Origin: Anaerobium acetethylicum
Lineage (GTDB): Bacteria; Bacillota; Clostridia; Lachnospirales; Lachnospiraceae
Length of the DNA stretch: 64,000 nt
Assembly: GCF_900096945.1 (NCBI RefSeq)
Contig: NZ_FMKA01000012.1
Location: 1-64,000, forward strand
Direction: 5' to 3'
Made by a program: the position numbers and the translations under genes. Below the pieces are notes generated by a model that did not search any database, was not told the origin of the DNA, and was given only the letters and a program-made list of their open reading frames with translations. Positions 1 through 9,635 of this stretch are shown here, piece after piece (position 1 is the stretch's first letter; every line of letters begins with the position of its first letter).

Positions 1-98
1 AGCGTTGGAATATAAATTGTAGAGCCGTATACGAGACCCGTACGTACGGTTCAATGAGAGGGAAATAATACTAGCTATTATTTCTCTACTCTATTGAT
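1..98 (+). mobile_element. Group II intron, 3' end (domains V and VI)
   Basis: Bases 22-52 fold as a group II intron domain V: lower stem 22-29 with 45-52 (GAGCCGTA / TACGGTTC), a two-base CG bulge at 43-44, and an upper stem 30-33/39-42. Bases 56-92 form domain VI, with a perfect 9-bp stem 62-70/76-84 and an unpaired A at about 88 as the likely branch point. The 3' splice site should lie near 94-98. The rest of the intron, including any reverse transcriptase gene, is outside the window. The intron ends about 85 nt before the response-regulator start, so it sits in that gene's leader or in an upstream gene. Confidence 0.82.
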
Positions 99-181
99 AT
101 ACTAATGTAGCAGTTTATCATACCAGATGGTCTTGGCAGTTAAGGATAGTGCTGTGCAAATTATATCTTGGGGGAAGAAAA

Positions 182-889
182 ATGATTCATATTGCAGTCG
201 TAGAGGATGACAGGAATTATCAGGAGCAGATCGCTGAGTATCTGAACAGATACCAGGAGGAGTTTTCGATAGAGATTGAGACTTCCGTCTTTGAAGATGG
301 GAAAAAGATTGTGGAACATTACAGGCCTTATTACGATATCATATTGATGGATATTGAAATGCCGAATATGGACGGCATGAAGGCGGCAAAGAAAATCCGG
401 GAGATTGACTCGGAAGTAATGATCATCTTCATCACCAACATGGCAAGGTATGCGATAAAAGGTTATGAAGTAAAAGCGCTGGATTTTGTGCTGAAACCGA
501 TCAACTATTTCCTTTTTTCTTTAAAGATGGAAAATGCCATCAAGATGCTGAAACGCAGGGAAGCGAAAAGCATACTGCTGACCACGGAAAACAGCATTAA
601 AAAAGTGAATACATCAGATATATATTATATTGAAGTCATGCGGCATGATCTGTATTTTCATACCATTGACGGAGTGATCAAACAGCAGGGCTCCCTGAAG
701 GAGATTGAACAGGTATTGGCGGGAGAGCCTTTTAAACGGTGCAACAACTGCTACCTGGTCAATCTCAGGTATGTTACAGGGATCATGCAGAATACAGTGA
801 TGGTGGCAGGCGAGCCGCTGCAGATGAGCCGCCCAAAAAAGAAGGAATTCATGCAGGCGGTAGCTGATTATATAGGGGGGATCAAGTAA
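182..889 (+). CDS. LytTR-family response regulator (AgrA/ComE-like)
   Basis: Cytoplasmic two-component response regulator of 235 aa. Residues 1-120 are a receiver domain with the acidic pocket VVEDD (8-10), phospho-acceptor Asp57 in LMDIEMP and Lys105 in VLKP. Residues 130-230 look like a LytTR DNA-binding domain of the kind used for peptide or cell-density responses. The ATG at 182 is chosen over a GTG at 149 because GGGGGAAG lies just upstream and the receiver fold begins there. The stop TAA shares one base with the ATG of the sensor kinase, so the two are translationally coupled. No AgrB/AgrD-like peptide gene is visible, so the signal is unknown. Confidence 0.9.
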   Translation: MIHIAVVEDDRNYQEQIAEYLNRYQEEFSIEIETSVFEDGKKIVEHYRPYYDIILMDIEMPNMDGMKAAKKIREIDSEVMIIFITNMARYAIKGYEVKALDFVLKPINYFLFSLKMENAIKMLKRREAKSILLTTENSIKKVNTSDIYYIEVMRHDLYFHTIDGVIKQQGSLKEIEQVLAGEPFKRCNNCYLVNLRYVTGIMQNTVMVAGEPLQMSRPKKKEFMQAVADYIGGIK

Positions 890-2175
890 TGTTCGGTTAT
901 GGATTTTTGGAAGGCGCCAATTATATGTTGGAACTGTTTGCGGCCTGCAGCATGTTCATTTTCCTGCTGGAGAAAAGGCCGCATTTCTGGAGGCGTTATA
1001 TTGTAGCGACATTGGCAGGACTGGCGGCAGCCGGCTTCCTGTGGCAGCTTTATCCTGTTTCCGGCCTGACGGGCATATCCTTTTTGTTCTGGGCGGTATT
1101 TTTCTTCTTCTGCATTCCCTACATCTGGTTCAGCTGCGCGCTGACCCTGGCAGAGTCTGTTTACTGCGCCATCTGCGGGTTTGCCATACAGCATTTTGCT
1201 TCCGAGAGCAGCCTGCTGTTTAAGCTTGCCGTTGGCGAAACGAAATGGATACTCGGCATTTATTTGATGATTTATATCATCATTTACACGCTGTTCTATC
1301 ATGTGGTCGTGAAGAAGCTGGTCGAGCGTGGAAAGGTGGATTTCAGGGCAAAAAAATCAGCAGTGCCCCTGATCGCCATCATATTGATCGTCCTCATTAT
1401 CAGCGTGCTCAAGAAGCATTTTTATACGGAAGACACAAGGTATCTGGGAATGGTCTGCCAGATTTATGATATGTTTGCCTGCGCATTCCTTCTGTGGGGA
1501 CAGGTAAGCCAGAAGGAAGCCCTCCATCTGCAGCATGAGCTTGATCTGATGGATTATATGTGGCACCAGCAGCAGGATCAGTTCCAGCTCACCCAGGAAA
1601 ATATCGATATCATCAACCGGAAATGCCACGACCTGAAACATCAGGTGAGGGCCCTGGGCACCATGAAAAATGGCGCGCAGAAGGATGCTTTTATCAGCAG
1701 CATGGAGGACGCGATCATGATCTATGATTCTTCCGTAGATACGGGAAATAAGGCCCTGGACACGGTCATCATGGAAAAAAGCCTGTTTTGCAGGGAACAC
1801 GGGATTACATTATCCTGCATCGCGGACGGGACGGAGCTTGACTTTATTGACATCATTGACTTGTACACCATCTTTGGAAATGCCCTGGACAATGCAATTG
1901 AAGGCGTGGATAAGCTTGAAGACGAAGAGAAGAAAGTGATTGTCGTTAAAGTTTTTACAAAGAACGATCTTCTCATGATCCAGGTTGAGAATTACTTTGA
2001 CACAGAACTGACTTTTCAGGATGACCTTCCCCTTACCACGAAGGAGGAGACATACTTCCATGGGTACGGCATTAAGAGCATCCAGTACACGGTCCAAAAA
2101 TACAACGGGTGCATTACGATCAACACGGAAAGAGGCTTGTTCAGGCTGCAGATACTGATTCCCCTGCAGAAGTGA
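889..2175 (+). CDS. GHKL-domain sensor histidine kinase (AgrC-like)
   Basis: Membrane sensor kinase, 428 aa, partner of the preceding LytTR regulator. Residues 1 to about 205 hold roughly six hydrophobic segments. A dimerisation/phosphoacceptor helix follows with CHDLKHQVRAL (likely phosphorylated His247 or His251), then an ATP-binding region with an N box (GNALDNAIEG) and a glycine box (HGYGIKSIQYTVQKYNG). This is the usual plan of AgrC, ComD and other GHKL kinases that autophosphorylate and pass phosphate to a LytTR regulator. A strong terminator follows, so the two genes form one unit. Ligand unknown. Confidence 0.9.
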   Translation: MFGYGFLEGANYMLELFAACSMFIFLLEKRPHFWRRYIVATLAGLAAAGFLWQLYPVSGLTGISFLFWAVFFFFCIPYIWFSCALTLAESVYCAICGFAIQHFASESSLLFKLAVGETKWILGIYLMIYIIIYTLFYHVVVKKLVERGKVDFRAKKSAVPLIAIILIVLIISVLKKHFYTEDTRYLGMVCQIYDMFACAFLLWGQVSQKEALHLQHELDLMDYMWHQQQDQFQLTQENIDIINRKCHDLKHQVRALGTMKNGAQKDAFISSMEDAIMIYDSSVDTGNKALDTVIMEKSLFCREHGITLSCIADGTELDFIDIIDLYTIFGNALDNAIEGVDKLEDEEKKVIVVKVFTKNDLLMIQVENYFDTELTFQDDLPLTTKEETYFHGYGIKSIQYTVQKYNGCITINTERGLFRLQILIPLQK

Positions 2176-2242
2176 GCAGGTTATGTAGTCGAAAACGACA
2201 GGCTGTGCTGAACATATAGAAAATTAAATAGCAGTATTATAT

Positions 2243-2293
2243 ACTTCCTTCAACAGTTTCTGCCAGAGAGCAGATGTTGAAGGAAGTTTTTTT
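2243..2293 (+). terminator. Rho-independent terminator of the two-component operon
   Basis: Inverted repeat ACTTCCTTCAACA / TGTTGAAGGAAGT with a 19-nt loop, followed by a run of seven T. It lies 67 nt after the kinase stop. Confidence 0.9.
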
Positions 2294-2447
2294 ATTGTAT
2301 GACTGTGCCGCAGCTGGCGACTGTGCAAATTGACGAAGCCGAGGTTTACGATGTGCTTTTGACACTCCAATAAAAAAACGCAGGGCTGTTGCTTATTTGC
2401 AGGCTAACTGTGCGCCTGTCCAAGAAATAAGAATTTAGGAGAAAGAT

Positions 2448-4880
2448 ATGAAGTGTATTAATTTTAATGAAAACTGGAAATTCAAACGCCTGAATCAGGA
2501 TGGCGATGACAATGAAACAGCTGTAAAAGAAGTGAATCTGCCCCATGATGCAATGCTGTCTGAGAAGCGATCGGAAACAAATCCCGGAGGAGGCAACATC
2601 TGCTATTTTGACGGAGGGGATTATCTTTATTCAAAAACCTTTTTTGTGCCGGAGGAATACAGGGACAAGAATGTGATTTTTGAATTTGAGGGAGTATACC
2701 GCAATGCCGAGGTATTCCTGAATCGTGAGAAAGCAGCGTACCGCCCTTATGGATATACGAATTTCTATGTGGAGGCAGACCGCTTTTTAAAATATGGCGA
2801 GGAGAATCTGATCCAGGTCGTGGCCCGGAATGCAGACCAGCCCAACAGCCGCTGGTATTCAGGCTCCGGAATATACCGCCCGGTGCAGATGTATGTTGCG
2901 GATAAAGCCCATATACTGCCGACGGGAATCAGGATCCGTACGCTGGGCATCGAACCTGCAGAGATTTACGTCGAGGTGGCGACAACGGCTCCCGGCGAAG
3001 TGAAAATCGAACTCTATGACGGAGATGTGATGGTTTCAGGGGCATCAGCCGTGACCCACGGCAGCTGTTCCGTAAAGATGAAGGTTCCCAATGCGAAGCT
3101 TTGGAATCCGGAGCAGCCAGATCTGTACCGGTGCAGGGTTACCTTTGGGACGGACATAAGGGAAGAGCGCTTTGGAATCCGTACCCTGAACTGGGACGGC
3201 AACGATGGATTTTCGATGAACGGAAAAAGGGTGATTCTCCGCGGCGCCTGCATCCACCATGACAATGGCCTTCTTGGCGCCTGCTGCTATCCGGAAGCGG
3301 AAGAGAGAAAAGTGAGGATCCTGCAGGAAAATGGATACAATGCGATCCGTTCCGCCCACAATCCATGTTCGAAGGCGCTTCTGGAGGCCTGTGACAGGCT
3401 TGGAATGCTGGTGATGGATGAATATGTGGACGTGTGGTACATCCACAAGACGGAATATGATTATGCGGGCTATGTGTCTGACTGGTGGAAGGAAGATCTG
3501 AGGGACATGGTAAATAAGGATTATAACCATCCCTGCGTGATCATGTATTCCACCGGCAATGAAGTTTCGGAAACGGCCCAGGAGCGCGGCATCGAATTTA
3601 CGGGCCAGATGACGGAGTATCTGCACCAGCTGGATTCTTCCAGGCCGGTAACCTGCGGAGTCAACATATTTTTCAACTACCTGAGCTCGATCGGGTTCGG
3701 CGTCTACAGCGATGAAAAAGCAAAGAAGAATGCGGAGAAAGCCGTGAAAGAAGGCCAGGACGCCGGCAACGGGAAAAAGAAGAAAAAGCCGGTCGGAAGC
3801 GAATTTTATAATATGCTCGCCGGCCTCCTCGGGGACAAGACAATGAAAATCGGTGCCACCCTTCACGGGTGCGATGTGAAGACGAGAGATGCCTATGCGA
3901 ATATGGACATCGCCGGATATAACTACGGAATCCTCCGCTACGAACACGACCTGAAGAAGTACCCGGAGCGCCTGATCCTGGGCAGCGAGACCTTCTGCAA
4001 GGACGCATATGCCTTCTGGGAACTGGCAAAAAAGAATCCAAGGATAATCGGCGATTTTGTATGGGCGGGCATGGACTATCTCGGCGAAGTCGGAATCGGT
4101 GCGTGGGTGTATGAGAATTATGCGCCAAAGGGCGCGTCCCCTGCCGGATGGATGACTGCAGGAAGCGGCCGCATCGATATCACAGGAAAGCCCCTTGCAG
4201 AGGCGGCATACACGAAGACGGCCTTTGAATGTGCAGATACGCCTATCCTGGCAGTACGCCCCCTCGGGCAGAAGGGAAAGCACTCGCCGTCGGCATGGAA
4301 AATGACGGATGCAGTACAGTCCTGGTCCTGGGAGGGATGTGAGGGAGAGAAGGCATTCATCGAAGTATATGCCAGGGCATATCAGGTCGAGCTGTACGTC
4401 AATCAGAAAAAGATCGGCAGGAAGAAATTCAAAAAAGACTGCGTGGCGCATTTTCAGGCAAGATACGAATCAGGTGAAGTGACGGCTGTCACCTATGACC
4501 GTGAGGGAAATGAGATCTCCAGGTCCACGCTGCAGTCGGCAGGGAAAGAGACGCTGCTGCGGGCTGTTCCGGAGGCAGACCATGTGAAGGAAAACGGACT
4601 GCTGTACGTAAGGCTCCAGTACTGCGACGGGAAGGGCATTCTAAAACCATTAGAGAGAAATATGCTCCATGTAAAAGTGGAGGGAGGGACGCTTCTTGGG
4701 CTTGGAAATGCCTGCCCCTTTAATCCAAAGGGATACCTCCACACCTATACGGATACCTATTACGGGGAGGCTCTGGCAGTGATCAGGTCAGGCGATGCAG
4801 GGCAGGTTACAGTCAGCGTTGCCGATGTGACCCGTGATACCAGCGTCACCGTTCCGATCAAAAGGGAGGAAGGGAAATGA
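2448..4880 (+). CDS. Glycoside hydrolase family 2 enzyme (beta-galactosidase/beta-glucuronidase type)
   Basis: Predicted retaining beta-glycosidase of 810 aa. It has an N-terminal sugar-binding jelly roll (about 1-160), an immunoglobulin-like domain (about 165-260) and a TIM barrel from about 265. In the barrel STGNEVSE carries the likely acid/base Glu372 and LGSETFC the likely nucleophile Glu514. Extra beta domains follow. No signal peptide is present, so it acts in the cytoplasm on imported sugars. The exact sugar (galactose, glucuronic acid, mannose) cannot be read from the sequence. Start ATG has GGAGA 8 nt upstream. Its last bases overlap the next gene in an ATGA junction. It differs clearly from the longer LacZ at 45-48 kb. 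Confidence 0.88.
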   Translation: MKCINFNENWKFKRLNQDGDDNETAVKEVNLPHDAMLSEKRSETNPGGGNICYFDGGDYLYSKTFFVPEEYRDKNVIFEFEGVYRNAEVFLNREKAAYRPYGYTNFYVEADRFLKYGEENLIQVVARNADQPNSRWYSGSGIYRPVQMYVADKAHILPTGIRIRTLGIEPAEIYVEVATTAPGEVKIELYDGDVMVSGASAVTHGSCSVKMKVPNAKLWNPEQPDLYRCRVTFGTDIREERFGIRTLNWDGNDGFSMNGKRVILRGACIHHDNGLLGACCYPEAEERKVRILQENGYNAIRSAHNPCSKALLEACDRLGMLVMDEYVDVWYIHKTEYDYAGYVSDWWKEDLRDMVNKDYNHPCVIMYSTGNEVSETAQERGIEFTGQMTEYLHQLDSSRPVTCGVNIFFNYLSSIGFGVYSDEKAKKNAEKAVKEGQDAGNGKKKKKPVGSEFYNMLAGLLGDKTMKIGATLHGCDVKTRDAYANMDIAGYNYGILRYEHDLKKYPERLILGSETFCKDAYAFWELAKKNPRIIGDFVWAGMDYLGEVGIGAWVYENYAPKGASPAGWMTAGSGRIDITGKPLAEAAYTKTAFECADTPILAVRPLGQKGKHSPSAWKMTDAVQSWSWEGCEGEKAFIEVYARAYQVELYVNQKKIGRKKFKKDCVAHFQARYESGEVTAVTYDREGNEISRSTLQSAGKETLLRAVPEADHVKENGLLYVRLQYCDGKGILKPLERNMLHVKVEGGTLLGLGNACPFNPKGYLHTYTDTYYGEALAVIRSGDAGQVTVSVADVTRDTSVTVPIKREEGK

Positions 4881-5467
4881 CCATTTCTGTGAAACTGAAG
4901 GACGTGTGGCGGGGATTCCAGGAGAACCATCCCACCTTTGCCGAATTTATCGTGTTCTTCGTGCTGTCGAATCTGATCACAGTGCTTCAGCTGATGCTTA
5001 TGCCGATCCTGAAAGGGATATTTTTAAAGACGGCACTTGCAGATGTCAGCTTTCAGATCCTGCAGGCGGGCCATAATTTCGATGGAAGCCCCTATTATAT
5101 CTTTGATTATCCGTCAGGAATACTGGCGGAAGGGGGCGGAGGCGGCCTGGCATATTTTCTGGCGGTGCAGCTGACGCTGGCCGTCGCCCAGGTCATCAAT
5201 TTTTTTGCACAGCGTAACGTGACCTTCAAATCGAAGGGAAGCATCAGGAGGGCGGCGTTCTGGTACGTCGTAGCATTTTTCCTGATCACCATCGGCGCAG
5301 CCGCCCTGCAGGGACTATACAAGGCGCCGGTCTACAACCTTCTGATCAACACCTGGAATATGGGGACGGCAGGCGAGACCCTGGCAGATATGATCTCAAT
5401 GCTGATCAACTGTGCGGTTTCCTTCTGGGTGTACTTCCCGATCCTGAAGATCATTTTCAAGAAATAG
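4877..5467 (+). CDS. GtrA-like polytopic membrane protein
   Basis: Protein of 196 aa with about four membrane segments. The motif AQVINFFAQRNVTFKSKG resembles the signature loop of the GtrA/DPMS family, whose members help move or modify lipid-linked sugars; the family call is moderate and the role here unknown. The ATG overlaps the TGA of the GH2 gene by four bases, so it is translated with that enzyme. A glycine-rich loop (GGGGG) separates the second and third segments. A 118-nt gap separates it from the GH3 gene. Confidence 0.65.
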   Translation: MTISVKLKDVWRGFQENHPTFAEFIVFFVLSNLITVLQLMLMPILKGIFLKTALADVSFQILQAGHNFDGSPYYIFDYPSGILAEGGGGGLAYFLAVQLTLAVAQVINFFAQRNVTFKSKGSIRRAAFWYVVAFFLITIGAAALQGLYKAPVYNLLINTWNMGTAGETLADMISMLINCAVSFWVYFPILKIIFKK

Positions 5468-5585
5468 GGGCGGGCTGCAGGTTGTGCGCAAGATATAGAA
5501 CCTGCAGGAAATCCTGTGTCAGCATTAAAAAATAAGATCCGGAAACTCCGGTTTCTTATATATATATCATGAAAGGGGAAACATT

Positions 5586-8500
5586 ATGAAAAAGAACAAA
5601 CTGTGGACTGGCCTTGCATCTGTCTTTTCGTTTCTGTTGTGCTTTGCAATCATCGGAACGAATTGTGCAATGAGCTATGCCGGCACAATCAACGGGGCTC
5701 TTGGCATCACCACAAGCAAGCTTGTGAGTACGGGAGACGAGGAAGCAGCTGATACCGAATACTACAAGAGCGGGTACGGAGAGCTGAATGGGGAGAATCT
5801 GAAGAAACTGATTGCGGATACCCATGAACAGACAGTAACGGAGGAGGAAGAAGGGGCGGTACTGCTCAAAAATGACAACAGTGCATTGCCTCTGTCTTCG
5901 GACAAACTCAGCGTCACTTTGTTTGGACACGCAACTGCCCAGCCGCTGTTCAGAAACAGCTCGGCAGGTTCAGGCGCCTCCACGACGGAAGAGGGAGTCG
6001 GCCTTTATCAGGCATTAAAGGATGCAGGATTTGAAATTAATGACACCTTATTCAATGCGTATGTGGAAAGCCCGACAAAACGCAGTACGGCAGGCTTTAA
6101 TTTCGCCACGAAAGAAACGACCACATGGGCATTCGGAGAAGAAGATATCACGTTCTATACGGATGAACTGAAAGCCTCCTGGCAGGACGACTATCATGAT
6201 GTAGCCATTGTCATGCTGGCAAGACAGGGCGGCGAAGGCAGTGAATTATTCATGGAAGATCCTGAAGAGGGGATCAGCCAGCTGGCGCTGCATCAGAAGG
6301 AAAAAGACATGCTGCAGATGATCCAGGATTCTGGCAGGTTTGAAAAGACCATCGTTCTGATCAACAGCGGCAATCCGATGGAACTTGGCTGGCTGGATGA
6401 ATATGGCGTGGATGCCTGCCTCTGGATTGGCTGTCCCGGCGAAAAAGGATTTGAGGGCGTTGCAAACATTTTGACAGGCGAAGCAAATCCATCCGGACGT
6501 CTGACAGAAACCTATGCAGCAAATTCCATGTCTGCACCAGCCTGCGTAAACAACAGCTATAGCAATCAGACCTGGACTAATCTGGATGAAGTGCTGGCCA
6601 ATACAGGAGATCTGGATAAGGAAGCCTCCTACTACGCAGTCCAGGCGGAAGGCATCTACATCGGTTATAAATATTATGAAACCAGATATGAGGATCTGGT
6701 CCTCGGCCGCTACCATGCGGACGGATCAGCAGGATCCTCCACGGGAAATGCCTGGAACTATACCAAGGAAGTCATTTATCCATTCGGATACGGACTATCC
6801 TATACCACTTTTGACCAGACGCTGGATGGCGTTGAAGTAGGAGAGGACACGATCACGGCAACGGTTACAGTAACAAACACAGGCAATGCAGCCGGAAAAT
6901 CTGCGGCTCAGATTTATGCCCAGACTCCTTACGGCGAATACGAGCAGGAAAACCAGGTCGAAAAATCTGCGATCCAGCTGCTTGACTTCGGCAAGACAGG
7001 GCTTCTTCAGCCGGGCGAATCCGAAACGCTGACTGTCGAATGCGATAAATACCTCCTGGCAAGCTACGATTATGTCGGTGCAAAAGGGTACATCATGAGC
7101 GGGGGAGAGTATTACATTTCCGTTGGCGACAATGCCCACGATGCATTAAACAATGTGCTTGCAGCAAAGGACGCCCAGGGAATGGTCGATTTATCAGGAG
7201 CTGCGGCAGCAGGCAATACACAAAAAACCTATACCTGGGAAGAGAAGTTCGACGCAGAAAAGTACAGCACTTCGGAAGCAGGAGTTAAGGTCACGAACCA
7301 GTTTGAAGATGCGGACCTGAACCATTGGATTGACGGGGCAGTCACCTATCTGTCCAGAAGCGGGTGGCAGGAAACCTACCCGGTTGCCGTCGAGGTAACC
7401 ATGACAGAGGAAATGATGGAGATCTACAACGGAGAACTCTACCAGAAACCTGAAGATGCCCCATCAGTAAGTGATTTTACACAGGGCGATAATCAGGGGA
7501 TCTCACTTGTGACGATGCATGGAGTGGACTATAACGACACCCAGTGGGAGACCTTCCTGAACCAGCTTACGATTGAGGAAATGGCTTCCCTGATCGCGGA
7601 TAGTTTCGGCACCAAGGAAATCGTATCCATTGACAAGCCGGCAGTAGCGGTAGGCGACGGTCCTGATGGAATCGGCGGCATGGTTTCAGCTTTCGACGAA
7701 GCGAAATACGGCTTCACCGCTCCCACAAACTGCTACACAAGCGAGAGCATCCTGGCTTCGACTTATAACAAGGAGCTGATCGAACGCCGCGGCGAGCTGC
7801 TGGGCGAAGAAGGTCTGTTCCTCGGAATCATGGAACTCTGGGGTCCGGGCGGAGATTTGCACAGAACGCCTTTCGGCGGACGAAACTTCGAATACTTTTC
7901 AGAAGATGCAAACATGAATTATCTCTGTGAGATACCATACATAACTGCAATGCAGTCAAAGGGCGTGAATGCCGGGGCAAAGCATATTGCAGGAAATGAC
8001 CAGGAAAACAACAGGGAAGGCGTTGCCTGCTTTTTCAATGAACAGGCATTCCGTGAAGGATCTTTAAGAGGATTTGAAGCAGCAGTTACAGAAGCGGATG
8101 GGCATGCCCTAATGCAGGGCTTCAACCGCCTCGGCCTCATCGGATGTTCCTCCAGTGCAGCATTGAACAACCAGGTGATCCGCAACGAATGGGGCTTCAC
8201 AGGACACATAGAAACAGATGCGACAGCCGGAGCGACAGAAGGCTACAAAGCCCACTACACCACAAATCTTACTGCCGGTACTGATTCCTACTGCCTGGAT
8301 TTCTCCGGAACCAGCGCGCGCGTCATAACAGAAGCTATCACGTCAACAGATGACGGATACCTGCTGGGCAGCCTCAGAACCGCAGCAAAAAACATCCTGT
8401 ATGTCACTGCAAACAGCAATGTTATGAACGGCTACAGCGCAGATTCAAAGGTCGTATCAGTCACCCCATGGTGGCAGCCGGTGATGTACGGAGCAATTGC

Positions 8501-8600
8501 ATTATTTGCTGTGCTTGATTTATTAAGCATTTTCAAGTTAACACGGATTATTATGAAAGATAAGAAGCAGAGTAGTGAAGAGGAGGTAACGGCAGCATGA
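5586..8600 (+). CDS. Membrane-anchored, domain-permuted glycoside hydrolase family 3 enzyme
   Basis: Large GH3 beta-glycosidase of 1004 aa. An N-terminal membrane segment or signal anchor (about 7-30) is followed by the alpha/beta-sandwich domain that is normally C-terminal in GH3, then a fibronectin-III-like region. The TIM-barrel domain, normally N-terminal, comes last (about 640-930): AGAKHIAGNDQENN carries the conserved Lys-His pair and GFTGHIETDATAG the likely nucleophile Asp878. A second membrane helix (about 960-980) and a charged tail end the protein. The order is thus swapped relative to classical GH3 enzymes; swapped versions are known in Clostridia. Two membrane segments would place the catalytic part outside the cell. 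Start ATG has GAAAGGGGAA upstream; the stop overlaps the next ATG (ATGA). Confidence 0.85.
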   Translation: MKKNKLWTGLASVFSFLLCFAIIGTNCAMSYAGTINGALGITTSKLVSTGDEEAADTEYYKSGYGELNGENLKKLIADTHEQTVTEEEEGAVLLKNDNSALPLSSDKLSVTLFGHATAQPLFRNSSAGSGASTTEEGVGLYQALKDAGFEINDTLFNAYVESPTKRSTAGFNFATKETTTWAFGEEDITFYTDELKASWQDDYHDVAIVMLARQGGEGSELFMEDPEEGISQLALHQKEKDMLQMIQDSGRFEKTIVLINSGNPMELGWLDEYGVDACLWIGCPGEKGFEGVANILTGEANPSGRLTETYAANSMSAPACVNNSYSNQTWTNLDEVLANTGDLDKEASYYAVQAEGIYIGYKYYETRYEDLVLGRYHADGSAGSSTGNAWNYTKEVIYPFGYGLSYTTFDQTLDGVEVGEDTITATVTVTNTGNAAGKSAAQIYAQTPYGEYEQENQVEKSAIQLLDFGKTGLLQPGESETLTVECDKYLLASYDYVGAKGYIMSGGEYYISVGDNAHDALNNVLAAKDAQGMVDLSGAAAAGNTQKTYTWEEKFDAEKYSTSEAGVKVTNQFEDADLNHWIDGAVTYLSRSGWQETYPVAVEVTMTEEMMEIYNGELYQKPEDAPSVSDFTQGDNQGISLVTMHGVDYNDTQWETFLNQLTIEEMASLIADSFGTKEIVSIDKPAVAVGDGPDGIGGMVSAFDEAKYGFTAPTNCYTSESILASTYNKELIERRGELLGEEGLFLGIMELWGPGGDLHRTPFGGRNFEYFSEDANMNYLCEIPYITAMQSKGVNAGAKHIAGNDQENNREGVACFFNEQAFREGSLRGFEAAVTEADGHALMQGFNRLGLIGCSSSAALNNQVIRNEWGFTGHIETDATAGATEGYKAHYTTNLTAGTDSYCLDFSGTSARVITEAITSTDDGYLLGSLRTAAKNILYVTANSNVMNGYSADSKVVSVTPWWQPVMYGAIALFAVLDLLSIFKLTRIIMKDKKQSSEEEVTAA

Positions 8601-9004
8601 AGGAGATTTTAAGTAAAAAAACAGCAGGATTCTATTTTGCGGCATTTGCCGGCCTGATCGCCATCGTCTCGATCATTCGTTATGTAACATGGGCTTCGGC
8701 TCACAATGCCATGAACACGATAATCTGGGGTGCATTAATCCTCGGCCTTGCGATAGACATAGTCCTGGTTTTCTACGATAACGACTATCTGATCATCGCC
8801 GCTACGGCATGCTACAGCGTGGCCCTGTTCCAGCTCCTGGCGGACTCGGTTGGTTCCTTTGTTGATCTGTTTCAGGGAATCGTCATGTTTGGGGATTCCA
8901 CGCAGGTTGGAACGATTGTTTCCATCAGCAGCCTGATTGGAGTGAGCATATTGGCTTCGATCATTGCGAGTTTTATGAAGAGGGTACCTGATGTTGGTGC
9001 CTGA
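8597..9004 (+). CDS. Small four-helix membrane protein coupled to the GH3 gene
   Basis: Protein of 135 aa with four hydrophobic segments and no recognised family. The ATGA overlap with the GH3 gene implies coupled translation, and similar small membrane proteins often follow anchored GH3 genes, so a partner role is a reasonable inference. The last residues VPDVGA and the TGA stop are encoded by degenerate palindromic-repeat sequence (GGTACCTG, then GGTGCCTGACACC), so the original C-terminus was probably replaced. Confidence 0.7.
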   Translation: MKEILSKKTAGFYFAAFAGLIAIVSIIRYVTWASAHNAMNTIIWGALILGLAIDIVLVFYDNDYLIIAATACYSVALFQLLADSVGSFVDLFQGIVMFGDSTQVGTIVSISSLIGVSILASIIASFMKRVPDVGA

Positions 9005-9036
9005 CACCACCACGTTATTGGTACCTGACACCATAA
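8983..9036. repeat. Degenerate cluster of half REP palindromes
   Basis: Three partial arms in a row: GGTACCTG at 8983, GGTGCCTGACACC at 8996 and GGTACCTGACACCATAA at 9020. The first two provide the 3' end and stop codon of the preceding gene. Confidence 0.85.
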
Positions 9037-9090
9037 AAAAAATATAAAAAAACCATAAAAAAACCATAAACAAAAACATACCATGAACAA

Positions 9091-9144
9091 AAAAAGTAAT
9101 TCCGACCAGGCATATTTATCGTCCCTGATTGGAATTACTTTTTT
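9091..9144. terminator. Bidirectional terminator hairpin
   Basis: AAAAAGTAATTCC (9091-9103) pairs with GGAATTACTTTTT (9131-9143). The A and T runs let it end transcription from both sides, between the GH3 unit and the reverse-strand gene at 9214. Confidence 0.8.
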
Positions 9145-9161
9145 GTTAATGCAAACATATT

Positions 9162-9203
9162 GGTACCTGACACCATAAACTTTTCTTTATGGTGTCAGGT
9201 ACC
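9162..9203. repeat. REP palindrome copy A (42 bp)
   Basis: Left arm GGTACCTGACACCATAAAC, centre TTTT, right arm CTTTATGGTGTCAGGTACC. One arm base differs from perfect symmetry. Confidence 0.97.
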
Positions 9204-9213
9204 CGATTATCGT

Positions 9214-9549
9214 TTATTTTAAAATACTAGCAATCACTGCATCTTCCGTCTGAGATATTCTGTCTTTCTTCCATGCATCCCCAGCATTCCGGGCCGTTTC
9301 GTAATTGTGCTCTTCAACACGGCCATTATAATGTTTCACTTTTTTGTAAAAGATCTCCAATTGATTTTTTGTTATGATTACAAGCTCAAAACTATCCTCA
9401 TCATATTTTGTTATTGTAAACATCTTTGCAATATAAAATAAAAATGGTTTCCACGCAACCTGCTCTCCTGCCAGAGTACACATGAATTTTCTTCTTACGT
9501 GATTATTTCCTTTATAAAACCCTGGACCGATCTGCTCTCTATTTTCCAT
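9214..9549 (-). CDS. Hypothetical protein, 111 aa
   Basis: Not recognised. A soluble, basic protein with aromatic clusters (FYIAKMFTITKYDEDSFELVII), possibly one small alpha/beta domain. The start at 9549 (MENREQIGPGF) is chosen over an upstream ATG at 9591 because AAAGGAGG lies 7-8 nt before it. It stands alone between REP copies A and B on the opposite strand to its neighbours. Confidence 0.6.
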   Translation of the reverse strand: MENREQIGPGFYKGNNHVRRKFMCTLAGEQVAWKPFLFYIAKMFTITKYDEDSFELVIITKNQLEIFYKKVKHYNGRVEEHNYETARNAGDAWKKDRISQTEDAVIASILK

Positions 9550-9635
9550 AAGAAGCCTCCTTTTTAGCCTTTTCAAATATTCTAGGCTCATCTAGTATAT
9601 TAGCCCCTGGCTTATATTAAGTCAAGAATGACATT

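Noticed and set aside
149-2175. Complete Agr quorum-sensing system
   Set aside because: Only the kinase and regulator types are present; no AgrB-like protease or peptide precursor could be found in the flanks.
3045-4451. 468-codon open frame antisense to the GH2 gene
   Set aside because: The plus-strand frame has full GH2 motifs; the antisense frame has none and reflects GC skew at codon positions.
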